The translations under genes and the position numbers were made by a program. Shown here one piece after another: positions 15,172 to 23,496 of a DNA stretch of 52,030 nucleotides. Position 1 is the first letter of the stretch, and each line of letters opens with the position of its first letter. The stretch lies in NCBI RefSeq assembly GCF_001590835.1, contig NZ_LTAQ01000017.1, positions 33,766 to 85,795 on the forward strand. Reading direction: 5' to 3'. Source of the stretch: Bacillus gaemokensis (lineage in GTDB: Bacteria; Bacillota; Bacilli; Bacillales; Bacillaceae_G). Under the pieces are notes generated by a model. It had not been told where the DNA came from and ran no database searches. It saw only the letters and a program-made list of their open reading frames with translations.

Positions 15172-16073
15172 AATTGGAAATCAAAAATGTGACGAAAACA
15201 TTTAAAGAAAAAATCGCTGTTAATAACTTCTCGATGGAACTGCAATCGGGAGAATGTGTCGGCTTAATTGGACCGAATGGAGCTGGGAAATCAACATTAA
15301 TAAAAGTGGTTTCAGATATTATTGACCCACACGCGGGCGAAGTTTTGCTGAATGGGAAAAAAATTTCGAAAATGAAAAGGGAAATAGGCTACCTGCCACA
15401 GTACCCTAACTTTTTTCATTGGATGACAGCGAAAGAAACACTTACGTTCATGGGACAACTTTCTGGATTGCAAAAAGAAGAATTAACAAATTCAATACCT
15501 GAAATTTTGACAAAAGTTGGACTAAGTGGTGAAGAAAATTTAAAAGTTGGCACATTTTCCGGTGGAATGAAACAGCGACTCGGTATTGCACAAGCACTAT
15601 TGCATAAGCCTTCGCTTATTGTCATGGATGAGCCAGTATCCGCATTAGATCCAATCGGCCGAAGAGAAGTGTTAAATCTGATCAAAGAAATAAAAAAAGA
15701 TACAACGATTTTATTATCAACCCATATATTGGGTGATGCGGAAGAAATATGCGAACGATTTGTAATTATAAAAAATGGATCAAAAATAGAAGATACAACA
15801 ATCACCGAATTGTTAAACTGCAATAGCAAAGATAGGATAAGCTTAGAAATCACAGCGAAAGATCAAAATTGGATTGACATTGTAAAAAGATTACCTTATG
15901 TAAAGGAGATAGAAATCATTGGGCATAAAATCAAAATAAAAGTTAATAACATCGAAAAAAACAAAAATATGTTACTAAAAAATGCACTTGAGCATGAAGT
16001 GGACATCGTAAAATTTGAAGTTGATAATGATACTTTAGAAGAAATATTCTTAAAATTGGTGGTGGAAAAATGA
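15168..16073 (+). CDS. yxlF: ABC transporter ATPase, YxlF-like
   Basis: Cytoplasmic ATPase of 301 residues. Walker A is GPNGAGKST, the Q-loop is YLPQYPNF, the signature is FSGGMKQRLGIAQA, Walker B is LIVMDEPVSALDP and the switch His is in LSTHIL. A C-terminal domain of about 85 residues, of the kind found in bacitracin/Na-export type ABC-2 ATPases, follows. It overlaps both neighbours by 4 bp (ATGA), so the three genes are translated as a unit. In B. subtilis the equivalent proteins take part in negative control of SigY; here no sigma gene is adjacent. Confidence 0.85.
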   Translation: MKLEIKNVTKTFKEKIAVNNFSMELQSGECVGLIGPNGAGKSTLIKVVSDIIDPHAGEVLLNGKKISKMKREIGYLPQYPNFFHWMTAKETLTFMGQLSGLQKEELTNSIPEILTKVGLSGEENLKVGTFSGGMKQRLGIAQALLHKPSLIVMDEPVSALDPIGRREVLNLIKEIKKDTTILLSTHILGDAEEICERFVIIKNGSKIEDTTITELLNCNSKDRISLEITAKDQNWIDIVKRLPYVKEIEIIGHKIKIKVNNIEKNKNMLLKNALEHEVDIVKFEVDNDTLEEIFLKLVVEK

Positions 16074-16858
16074 ATAAATTTATTGTACTGATAAAAAAAG
16101 AATTTGTTCAAATGGTACGTGATTTTAAAGTTATTTGGCTACCGATCGTCTTTATCTTTTTAGGGATAACTCAACCTATAGTAACTCATTACTTGCCTTC
16201 AATTTTGGGAGCATTAGGCGGTAGTCAGGGTATTACAATTGATCCGAGCATGACAGCTCAAAAAGGTGGAGAAGTACTAGCTAGTACATTAGGATCTCAA
16301 TTTGATCAGCTCGGACTTATGATTCTTGCAATCTCAATGATGGGTATTATTCAAATAGATAAAGAAAATGGCATGCTGGCCTTTATTTTAACACGACCTG
16401 TTACTGTTATTTCGTATATATTTGGAAAAATTGTATCAAATTATTTGATAGCAGCTTTTAGTGTAGCAATTGGATACTTTGCTTCTTATCTATATGTAAA
16501 TTATCTTTTTACAAATGTTCCATTTTTACATGTGATTACTGCACTATTATTTTATCTTGTATGGGTATTTTTTATTGTATCTTTTACAACGATGATTAGT
16601 ACTATTTTTAACAGTCAGGGTATTATCGCATTAATTTCAATTGTTTTCCTTATAGGTTGCAAAATTATTGTAGGTTTAAATCCAGTTATAGATTTTGTAA
16701 ATTCAGCAAGTATGAGCAAACATGCAATGGAAGTCTTAATCACAGGATCAGTAAATTTAAAAGTAATAGATAACGTACTAGTAACGCTTGTTTGGATTGT
16801 ACTAATATTCTCTGCAACGTATTATTGGATTGCCAATAAAAAATTTAATCACGAATAA
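16070..16858 (+). CDS. yxlG: ABC-2 type permease, YxlG-like
   Basis: Membrane protein of 262 residues. A short cytoplasmic N-terminus (LIKKEFVQMVRDFKVIWLP) is followed by six hydrophobic segments. The large loop after helix 1 contains MTAQKGGEVLASTLGSQFDQ, and then GMLAFILTRPVTVISYIFGK, the usual ABC-2 pattern. It starts inside the end of the ATPase gene. It should form the export channel with the YxlF-like ATPase; the substrate is unknown. Confidence 0.82.
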   Translation: MNKFIVLIKKEFVQMVRDFKVIWLPIVFIFLGITQPIVTHYLPSILGALGGSQGITIDPSMTAQKGGEVLASTLGSQFDQLGLMILAISMMGIIQIDKENGMLAFILTRPVTVISYIFGKIVSNYLIAAFSVAIGYFASYLYVNYLFTNVPFLHVITALLFYLVWVFFIVSFTTMISTIFNSQGIIALISIVFLIGCKIIVGLNPVIDFVNSASMSKHAMEVLITGSVNLKVIDNVLVTLVWIVLIFSATYYWIANKKFNHE

Positions 16859-16894
16859 GCAAAATGAAAAGAGGTCTACCACATTGGGCTGTCC

Positions 16895-17026
16895 CATCGT
16901 TATCAAGCTAGGGTTTTGAAGTCCCCCCTATAAATAGAAATTTTCTTTCTCTATAGTTAGTTATTTTGAGAATTCAGCTCATTTTTGCGTTTTTGGGGTA
17001 TTTGCTTTTCTTAGCTAGATAGCGAT
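16895..17026. mobile_element. IS231-ended miniature element B abutting a Tn3-family end
   Basis: About 130 bp without coding capacity. The left end CATCGTTATCAAGCTAGG and the right end TTAGCTAGATAGCGATG are imperfect inverted repeats of the IS231-like type. The interior word GAATTCAGCTCATTTTTGCG is shared, in inverse order, with element A at 10.36 kb. As with element A, the right end touches a 38-bp Tn4430-like end. The left flank reads GGGCTGTCCC, which fits the GGG-N5-CCC target known for IS231A. Confidence 0.55.
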
Positions 17027-17065
17027 GGGGTACCGCCAGCATTTCGGAAAAAAAAACACGCTAAG
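17027..17065 (+). repeat. Tn4430-like (Tn3 family) terminal repeat, 39 bp
   Basis: It starts GGGGTACCGCCAGCATTTCG and ends in CACGCTAAG. It matches the copy at 10437-10474 except for three changes and one extra A in the A-run. Both copies face the same way, so they do not bound one transposon. No Tn3 transposase is in the window. Confidence 0.7.
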
Positions 17066-17093
17066 CAAATTTCGACATAAAAAGCTGAAATTA

Positions 17094-17137
17094 TGACAAA
17101 GATGCATCAGCACGTAAGTGCTGATGCATCTTTGTCA
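17094..17137. repeat. Perfect 20-bp inverted repeat (stem-loop)
   Basis: TGACAAAGATGCATCAGCAC at 17094-17113 pairs without error with 17118-17137 around a GTAA loop. There is no proper T-run, so it is not a classical terminator, although it lies between convergent units (the ABC operon and the acetyltransferase pseudogene). GTAA is a GNRA-like tetraloop. Confidence 0.7.
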
Positions 17138-17209
17138 ACAACCTGGGAACTCATTCTTTAAACTAGTAATTCCGCCTACATTTAAAGATATGCACTCCCT
17201 TATTTACAT

Positions 17210-17653
17210 TCACATCAAATTTAAAGAATAATTTAGGAAAGAAGTATCCTTTTGATAGCCATTCTTTTCATACAATTTTTGCGCATTCGTATTCTCAGGA
17301 GCGGTTTGAAGTTCTAATGATTTGGCATTAAATTGAATAGCATGCAATTTTGCTTTATCTAGAAGGGCTTGAGCTATTCCTTGTTTTCTTGCTTCCTCTT
17401 GCACATATAAATCATTTAAAATCCATGTTCTCTTCATAGAAACGGAAGAAAATGAGGGATATAACTAAGTAAAGCCTAGGTATTCTCCTTCATGAACTGC
17501 TACAAAAATAACAGATTCTTCATTTTTTAAGCGGTCTGAAATGAAGGATTCAGCATCCTCATAATCAGAAGGTTGCTTATAAAAGATACGATATAAATTA
17601 AATAAATGAGAAACACGTTTCAGATCCGTTATTGTTGCTTGGTATATATTCAT
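17210..17653 (-). pseudogene. GNAT N-acetyltransferase with one in-frame stop
   Basis: One frame runs from the Met at 17653 (IYQATITDLKRVSHLFNLYR) to 17210. It is interrupted once, by TAG in place of a Gln codon after EYLGFT; the frame then resumes LYPSFSSVSMKRTWIL. The acetyl-CoA loop is present as EEARKQGIAQALLDKA, and the C-terminal NAQKLYEKNGY is intact. At 147 codons it is full length for the family. A single C-to-T change explains the loss. Confidence 0.9.
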
Positions 17654-17695
17654 AATTCCGCCTCCTTAATTTATAACAATACCATTTCTTTATAC

Positions 17696-18110
17696 TTATT
17701 CGTAATTACGTTGTTTCCTCATGTTGCTTTCTCTGAAAATCTTTTTTAGTTTAAATGACTGTTTTTTCTCTTTTATCTTAACTGTGTCAGGTTGAATGGT
17801 GGTGGTTAACATGACACCCACCCTAATGCCTCCTATAATCGTCATTAAGGTGGGTGTTTCTCCTAACCATACCCTAGCGATAACAAAAGATAAAAAAGGA
17901 GTGAGGTAAAGAGAGCTTGTAGATTCTGAAGCTCCTCTATGTGTGATAAGAAACCCTAATAGTATATAAGATAAGACTGTAGGGAACATTCCTAAGTATA
18001 AAGCACTCCATGTTGCTTCTTGTGGAGCTTTTGTATGTCCTTTACAAGGGTACATTTTAAGAAATGAAGGGGCTTCCCATTCACATAATCAGTAAAAGCA
18101 GAAGTAAAGT
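17696..18110 (-). pseudogene. EamA/DMT-family transporter, C-terminal half
   Basis: The last four helices are visible from about 18055 (WSALYLGMFPTVLSYILLGF, then YLTPFLSFVIARVWLGETPT, then GGIRVGVMLTT). These are the second EamA repeat of drug/metabolite transporters. Just upstream, PLHFLKCTLVKDIQK continues the homology in another frame, so there is a frameshift near 18030. The first repeat is gone. It is inactive. Confidence 0.8.
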
Positions 18111-18272
18111 GGTACTAATTTTTTCGGCATTAGTACTCTTTGACTAATCACCATTTTAAATAAATCTTATACAATATTTTTTAATAATTATTTATTTTAA
18201 AATTATATTTATTCAATTAAAATTGTTATTTATATAATTCCTGTTATTTGAAGTGGAAGTTTATAGCTAAGT

Positions 18273-18623
18273 TTAAGAAAATACATTTAAGTTCCAAATA
18301 ATTATCGTCGTAGATAATATTAAACAGAGTGTTGCAGGAATAATCATTAAGATAGATTGATGTGCCCGAAAAATATGAGCATGCATGGCTCCGACCATGA
18401 GAACTACTAATAATATATTTGATCCCAGAGCTAAGTATTGATTCCAGATACCACCGATTATTCCTATTGCTCCAACAATTTCAATAAAACCGATTATACA
18501 CATGAGCCATAATGGATATTGATAGTGTTGCCAATGTTCAACCTGAAAAGGTATACGGAAAAGTTTTATGAATCCCCCTACTAAAATAAAAATTGCTAAA
18601 ACTACCTGGAGAACAATCATCAT
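18273..18623 (-). CDS. DoxX-family small membrane protein
   Basis: 116 residues with four membrane helices. The first, ending VGGFIKLFRIP, and the second, with CIIGFIEIVGAIGIIGGIW, carry the Gly-rich pattern of DoxX-like proteins. The third has SNILLVVLMVGAMHAHIFRA. These proteins sit in the membrane and have varied roles in redox or sulfur metabolism; none can be assigned here. AAAGGAG precedes the start. The gene stands alone and looks intact. Confidence 0.75.
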   Translation of the reverse strand: MMIVLQVVLAIFILVGGFIKLFRIPFQVEHWQHYQYPLWLMCIIGFIEIVGAIGIIGGIWNQYLALGSNILLVVLMVGAMHAHIFRAHQSILMIIPATLCLILSTTIIIWNLNVFS

Positions 18624-19077
18624 TCGAGTTCGCTCCTTTTAAGATCTTGTTTGTTTCCGTTTTCATTTACAAATAACTAGATATATATGTATTTTATAAA
18701 TAACAGAAAGAGTAACATACATATTTTAACGTTTTTATACGCTAAGAACTAAATAGTAGCTAAAAAAGTTGTTCATCAGGATGACCTTACTGTTTACATA
18801 TTACCTAACAAATTCACTTTGTTTTGCTGACTATACCGTGACTCATAAGTAACCCCCTCCTGTTAGTTTGTTCTTGTTTAACTATTTTCCCCCCTCCTTT
18901 TCCTTAATTTTATCATTTGGAGAAATTAATTTATTGTACAAATTTGGATGAATAGGATATTCATGTGAGGTTGATATACCCGTCATATTATTAGTAGTCA
19001 ACGATGCATAAAATTTTCGTTATGGCGGTAATTAAAAATCTTAGATTAATGGCAAAGGGATGGTACCCCATTAATCC

Positions 19078-19463
19078 TTTTTTCTCTATAACTAAAGAAA
19101 GTTATTAATACCAGATAAACAAATGTAGAAGACCTTTTGCTATTCATCTATTAAAGTAAGGGTTTGTTGATGTAAATCAAGGTTGCAAACCCGTCCCTTA
19201 CATGTTTGTAAAAATCCACTCTGATAGTAATCAATAGTGATTAAGTGATTTTTTGCTAATTTTCTTAAGAACATGGATATATCCCCTTTCTCACTACTAA
19301 TCTATATAAATAGCCTGTAAGTAAAAGAATATAGGCTAGGTAAAAAATTCAAAAACCATCCTTTAAAGCGCTTTCAAACATAAGCTAATAGAAACGTACC
19401 TTTAATTTATAATCAAAAGTACAGAATCTGACCAAAAAGTACAGGTTTTTATAAAATGATTTT
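19078..19463. repeat. YolD-repeat family, copy 2
   Basis: About 385 bp, around 90% like 51420-51805 by eye, with the same order of parts: small minus-strand gene, leader, GAAAGCGCTTT palindrome, AATCAAAAGTACAGAATCT word. It stops before the IS231-like palindrome at 19473. The 450 bp before it (18624-19077) hold no gene that I can support. Confidence 0.88.
19090..19274 (-). pseudogene. YolD-like small gene, copy 2 (internal stop)
   Basis: Reads MFLRKLAKNHLITIDYYQSG and continues as in the copy at 51430-51612, but has TAG in place of a Gln codon about 45 residues in and an altered 3' end. The truncated product would lack the last strand. Confidence 0.78.
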
Positions 19464-19472
19464 TTTAATATG

Positions 19473-19544
19473 GGGTCCTACCACACATCCATCAACTTAA
19501 GGATTCGGACTATTCTTAAGTTGATGGATGTGGGGCGGCACCCC
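19473..19544. mobile_element. Two IS231-like ends joined back to back
   Basis: CACATCCATCAACTTAAG on the left and CTTAAGTTGATGGATGTG on the right are separated by only 13 bases. The symmetry extends outward into TGGGGTCC and its partner CACCCCA, giving about 27 matches in 31 positions. It looks like an element that lost all internal sequence, or two ends joined by recombination. Confidence 0.7.
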
Positions 19545-19547
19545 AAT

Positions 19548-19763
19548 ATGCTTGGATTAAAATCATTGCAAACAGCTAAAAAAGTGATTGCTGGAATAGA
19601 AGTTATGCATATAATCAAAAAAGGACAAACTCCCCAAGGTGAGAAGTCTGTCCAAAAACAGATATATCTTATCCATGATCTCTTTGGTTTAACAACATAA
19701 AATTCAATTCCACTAGGAATCTTTCGTTCTTTTTTCATATCCCACTATTTTTGCACCAGAACC
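19548..19763 (+). pseudogene. IS6-family transposase C-terminus with right end
   Basis: Fifty codons reading MLGLKSLQTAKKVIAGIEVM, then HIIKKGQT, then LIHDLFGLTT and stop at 19700. The IS6 right end TTTTTGCACCAGAACC is at 19748-19763. Everything upstream of MLGLKS is replaced by the IS231-like palindrome. The catalytic residues are missing. Confidence 0.88.
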
Positions 19764-19775
19764 AACAATAGTGAA

Positions 19776-21095
19776 TTAGAATAATGACTTAATACTTGCT
19801 AGGACAGTAAGTACACCTATAACAATGACAAATACATTGCTCATTTTCCCTCTGTATTTAGCTAGTACTGGTACTTTACGGATCGCATACATTGGTAATA
19901 GACATAAGATAGCAGCAACTAACGGACCGCTAAGGGCATCAATGAGTCCAAGAATACTTGGATTTGCATAAGCAACATACCAGCATGTTAATACGACAAA
20001 AGCAAGGATCATTGTCTTAACTGTTTTTTCTTCTATAGCTTTTCCGCGTGTTTTACTGAACTTGATAATCATGTCACGCATTACCTCATATGCTCCTATA
20101 TAATGGCCAAGGAAGGACTTTGTTATGGCCATAAAAGCAATGATAGGAGCTGCAATAGTGATTAGAGGCGAATTAAGCTCATTAGCAAGATATGATAGAA
20201 TTGACAAGTTCTGTTCTTTTGCCATTATAAGATCATTTGGAGTCAAACTCAAGGCACTGCTCCAAACAAAGAACATAACAACAGCGAATGTCATGATATA
20301 ACAAACTTTTTGTATTTGAGCACATTTGGCATCAGTAGCCTCTATTCCATAGGTAGCTCTCTGTTTCACAACAAATGACGAAATAAGAGGAGAATGATTA
20401 AACGAGAATACTATGATTGGTAGTATCATCCATATCGTTCCAAAATATCCTGTTCCTGTTGAAGCAGTAGAAACACTTGAAAAACTAAGCATTGACGTAT
20501 TCCACTGTGGAATCAAAGATATTGCGATAAAAAGTAGAGAAGCTATGAAAGGATATACTAGCATGCTCATTATCTTTACAGTGATATCTTGACCAAAATT
20601 TAGTATAGCTATAAGACCGAGTACTAATACAAGCGATAAAATGGCCCTTGGAGGCTCCTTCATGTGCAATTGATTCACGATAAAACTACTTGCAGTATTT
20701 GTAAGTGCAACCGAATACATCAGCACGATAGTATAAATTGAGCCGAAATATACTATGTTAAAAATTATACTTGCCTTATTTCCGAAATACTCTCTTATTG
20801 TACCTGTAATCCCCTCATCAGCAGAATTGGAAGCGTATATCATTTTAGCAAGCGCCCTATGTGAGTAATACATAACAGGATATGCAAGTATGGTAATTAA
20901 CAGTAATGATAATAAACCACCTGAACCTGCATTAATAGGTAAAAAGAGTACTCCTGCTCCAATTGCTGTTCCAAAAAGGCTCAATGCCCAGGTAGTATCC
21001 TGTTTATGCCACTTTTTAGGTTCTGGATATTTCTCATTTTTTACTGCAGTATTTTCAGCTTGAAATTCTATTTTTTTTGCAGTATTCCCATTCAT
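19776..21095 (-). CDS. Serine/threonine-type amino-acid permease, SdaC/TdcC-like
   Basis: Integral membrane protein of 439 residues with about 11 helices, from the HAAAP family (serine, threonine and aromatic permeases). The first helix carries the family motif FGTAIGAGVLFLPINAGSGG. FSFNHSPLISSFVVKQR in the middle is typical of SdaC-like proteins. These proteins import serine or threonine with H+ or Na+. A strong AAAGGAGGAATT precedes the start. The gene begins 12 bp after one IS6 end and is followed at its other side by an IS6 5' relic, so it may have been captured between IS6 copies. Confidence 0.85.
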   Translation of the reverse strand: MNGNTAKKIEFQAENTAVKNEKYPEPKKWHKQDTTWALSLFGTAIGAGVLFLPINAGSGGLLSLLLITILAYPVMYYSHRALAKMIYASNSADEGITGTIREYFGNKASIIFNIVYFGSIYTIVLMYSVALTNTASSFIVNQLHMKEPPRAILSLVLVLGLIAILNFGQDITVKIMSMLVYPFIASLLFIAISLIPQWNTSMLSFSSVSTASTGTGYFGTIWMILPIIVFSFNHSPLISSFVVKQRATYGIEATDAKCAQIQKVCYIMTFAVVMFFVWSSALSLTPNDLIMAKEQNLSILSYLANELNSPLITIAAPIIAFMAITKSFLGHYIGAYEVMRDMIIKFSKTRGKAIEEKTVKTMILAFVVLTCWYVAYANPSILGLIDALSGPLVAAILCLLPMYAIRKVPVLAKYRGKMSNVFVIVIGVLTVLASIKSLF

Positions 21096-21106
21096 ATAAT
21101 AATTCC

Positions 21107-21343
21107 TCCTTTAATCGCGGTATGAGCCAAGGATAATCCTCGTTCCTCCATCATTTCTACTACATCACGAAAACTTAAGTTGTCAACGTACTTTTAACAA
21201 AATAAGATCTGGCTGATAACGGTTCCATTTTCATATTGAATAAACTTTCCTTCTGATCACACACCTTTTTTAGAGTAATCGTATCAGTATGTCCAATTTT
21301 AGAAGATTACTTGCAAGGTCTTTAGAATTTTTACACCAGAACC
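21107..21343 (-). pseudogene. IS6-family element 5' relic
   Basis: The left end (complement of GGTTCTGGTGTAAAAA) is at 21328-21343. A broken frame follows with WNRYQPDLILL and then SFRDVVEMMEERGLSLAHT, the N-terminal part of an IS240-like transposase with internal stops. It ends next to the permease start region. Confidence 0.8.
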
Positions 21344-21592
21344 AGGTTTGATATTTTCTCCGGAGGTAATAGATTATCTCTCGACGCCCTCATTATAACT
21401 TGTATATTTATAAGTTTAATATTTTTTTATTTTTAGAAAGATTGAATAAACAGAATTTTGAATAGATAATAAATTACACTTGGCATGTAGCAATTGTGTC
21501 TATTGCTTGAAGCTGTATTAGTTAGTAGAAAAGCAATAATAATACAGAGCTCCTTTGATTAACACATTGATTATATTGGGAACTCATTATAA

Positions 21593-21869
21593 AGGGTCAC
21601 TATATCATTCTGGGAAAATTGTACGCTAAGGACTACAAACCCTTATCATTACATTATCTTATAAAGATGAATACATGTTCAGAAAAATAAAAACCTAAGT
21701 TTAATTGAACATGATTATAGCTAGAAAACGTTGATATTATTGAGTTTTATCCTCTGTTCATAAACATAAGATTTTCTGAACAAATATCTCTTAGCGTACA
21801 GCAAAAGGGGTTAATTGTGACAAAAATGTGTCTAAACGTACAGGATTCCCGGAATGATATGGTGAGGCC
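21593..21869. mobile_element. Tn3-derived miniature inverted-repeat element with TSD
   Basis: The 38-bp ends at 21593-21630 and 21832-21869 agree at 28 of 38 positions in inverted orientation, both inner edges closing in TTGTACGCTAAG or CTGTACGTTTAG. The 277-bp element is flanked by identical 5-bp repeats TATAA (21588-21592 and 21870-21874), the duplication length of Tn3-family transposition. It has no gene. Inside there is a perfect 11-bp inverted repeat TGTTCAGAAAA (21676-21686 / 21772-21782) and another GTACGCTAAG word inverted at 21790-21799. This is the form of Tn3-derived miniature elements. Confidence 0.85.
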
Positions 21870-22151
21870 TATAAAGATAGTTATATTTTCCTTTGTTGAA
21901 ACAACTTATTTTAGACGTGAAAGCTGTTGTAATAGATGATTAATGTAGATGGAAAGGAATAAATTAAGGGAATATAAAATCATTTTTAGATATTTATTAT
22001 TCATTTTGCATTTATATACATTTTTCAGAAAAAAGGAACTTCTTTTCAGGGTGCCGATACATCGCTATTAAGCTAACAAAACTAAATTTCCTTAAAATGA
22101 AAAAATACGCTATTCTTTCTGTAGAATCATAGGAAAGGATGGCGTTTTTGT

Positions 22152-22360
22152 ATGTCTATTTCTGTATCTGATGAATTACAATTATTTGCTTCAGAAGTTC
22201 AAAGCTTCTTATCCCCAAATATCTTACGAGATCTTGCTAGAGATGTTGGTTTTGTGCAACGAACTAGTAAGTACCAAGCAAAAGATTTAGTCGCTTTATG
22301 TGTATGGATGAGCCAAAATGTTGCTACCACTTCTTTAACTCAGTTATCTAGCTGTTTAGA
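22152..22360 (+). pseudogene. IS231-like transposase, N-terminal part
   Basis: SISVSDELQLFASEVQSFLS from the ATG at 22152, then DVGFVQRTSKYQAKDLVALC, then LTQLSSCLE, where the IS6 end begins at 22361. It is closely related to the relic at 1680-2076. AGGAAAGGATGG precedes the start. Confidence 0.85.
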
Positions 22361-23165
22361 GGTTCTGTTGCAAAGTTTGAAAAAAGCATAAACAGATTGA
22401 TAAATGAGGAGAACTATTTAGGCAGTGATTAATAATTTTTGTAATTCACTGTATGCTGAAAAGACGGAGTCTGATCGAAGACTTCGTCTCTGTTTATATA
22501 TCGCTTGAATTGTTTCAACTCCTTTTATTGTTCGTGAAGCATGACGAAGATATTGAAACCCAGCCGACTTTGTAAACCGACGTTTCACGTGCCGATGGTC
22601 TTGTTCAATGAGATTATTAAGATGTTTGAGGGTACAGTGTTTTGTATGAGTGTAAACACCATTTTTCTGTAATTTTTTAAATGCGCAAAGTAATGCAGGG
22701 GCTTGATCTGTAGTGAGAACCGTTGGTTCTCCAAAATGCTTTACCAATCTTTTCATGAAAGCATACGCTGCCTGATGATCACGTGTTTTTCGAAGTTGAA
22801 AGTCTAATGTGTGACCATCGCTATCAATCGCACGATATAAATAACACCATTTTCCCTTGACTTTGATATAGGTTTCATCTAAATGCCATGATGGTTGGGA
22901 AGTTTTGTTTTTCTTTTTCCAGATCTGATAGATAAGATTTCCATATTCATGAACCCAACGCATGATCGTTGTAGGATGAACCGAAACCCCACGTTCCTGA
23001 TCTCAGATACATCTCGATAACTTAAGGAAAAACGACAATAGTAGCTAACAGCTATTAAAATAATATCTTTTTTAAATTGTTTTCCTTTAAAATATCCCAT
23101 TTGTCATGCTCCTCAATCTATTTTGCAAAAGTGTAGCTTACTTTTTAAAACTTCGCAACAGAACC
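22361..23165 (-). mobile_element. IS6-family (IS26/IS257-like) element, 805 bp
   Basis: The ends GGTTCTGTTGCAAAGTTT (22361-22378) and AAACTTCGCAACAGAACC (23148-23165) are inverted with one mismatch, and 805 bp is a normal IS6 length. The end sequence differs from the IS240-like GGTTCTGGTGCAAAAA copies elsewhere, so this is a second IS6 lineage. The 8 bases flanking each side are different, so there is no target duplication; it probably arrived with a deletion or by recombination. Confidence 0.88.
22418..23100 (-). pseudogene. IS6-family transposase, single frameshift
   Basis: The N-terminal part reads [20 protein letters not shown] to DVSEI. A few bases (about four) are then missing, compared with the fragment at 13771-13992, and the frame changes. 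In the new frame ERGVSVHPTTIMRWVHEYG continues to the end. All three catalytic residues are present: HLDETYIKVKG, TTDQAPAL and LIEQDH. The C-terminus is full length. Only the frameshift near 23000 separates it from a working gene. Confidence 0.88.
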
Positions 23166-23335
23166 TTTATCAATCTTTACAAAAAGACACCCAAGAATTA
23201 ACAAAGATATTGTTTCGTCTATTTAATCTCTTACAGAAAAACGGACGAAAATCTCATAGGTATGAGAAGAAAACGGTCTTTGATATCTTAGGCGTTGTAT
23301 ACAACATTTCTATGTCTCACAATCAAGTAGCGTAA
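23166..23335 (+). pseudogene. IS231-like transposase, C-terminal part
   Basis: Begins at the IS6 end and reads [20 protein letters not shown], then [20 protein letters not shown], then [13 protein letters not shown] and stop. This is the C-terminal tail of IS231 transposases and the remaining half of the gene that starts at 22152. Confidence 0.82.
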
Positions 23336-23496
23336 TCCAAAAAATTGAAACCCGATAGGGTTTATTTAGTATGCAAATCTTCAAGGGGTTTAAAATGAAT
23401 ATTCAGAAAAAAGGGAAATATTGCATGAAATTCAACTTATATAAGCTTAGCTTGATGGCTATGTGGCGAGACCCCTAATAGCATTTCCTGTGGTTA

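Larger units (their letters stand above)
22060..23463 (+). mobile_element. IS231-like element, internally deleted and carrying an IS6 insertion
   Basis: The left end CATCGCTATTAAGCTAACAA (22060-22079) and the right end CTTAGCTTGATGGCTATG (23446-23463) are inverted. Outside them GGGTGCCGATA and TGGCGAGACCC continue the inversion. The transposase is present only as its first ~70 and last ~55 codons, about 350 codons fewer than usual, with a complete-looking IS6 between. A deletion must have come before or with the IS6 insertion. Confidence 0.75.

Noticed and set aside
10437-17065. A composite Tn4430 transposon bounded by the two 38/39-bp ends
   Set aside because: Both ends face the same direction and there is no Tn3 transposase or TnpI gene between them.
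17094-17137. 20-bp inverted repeat as a terminator
   Set aside because: The stem is perfect but no T-run follows on either side; listed as a stem-loop instead.
21593-22059. Possible plasmid origin or iterons
   Set aside because: The repeats pair as two transposon ends with a target duplication, and no replication protein gene is in the window.
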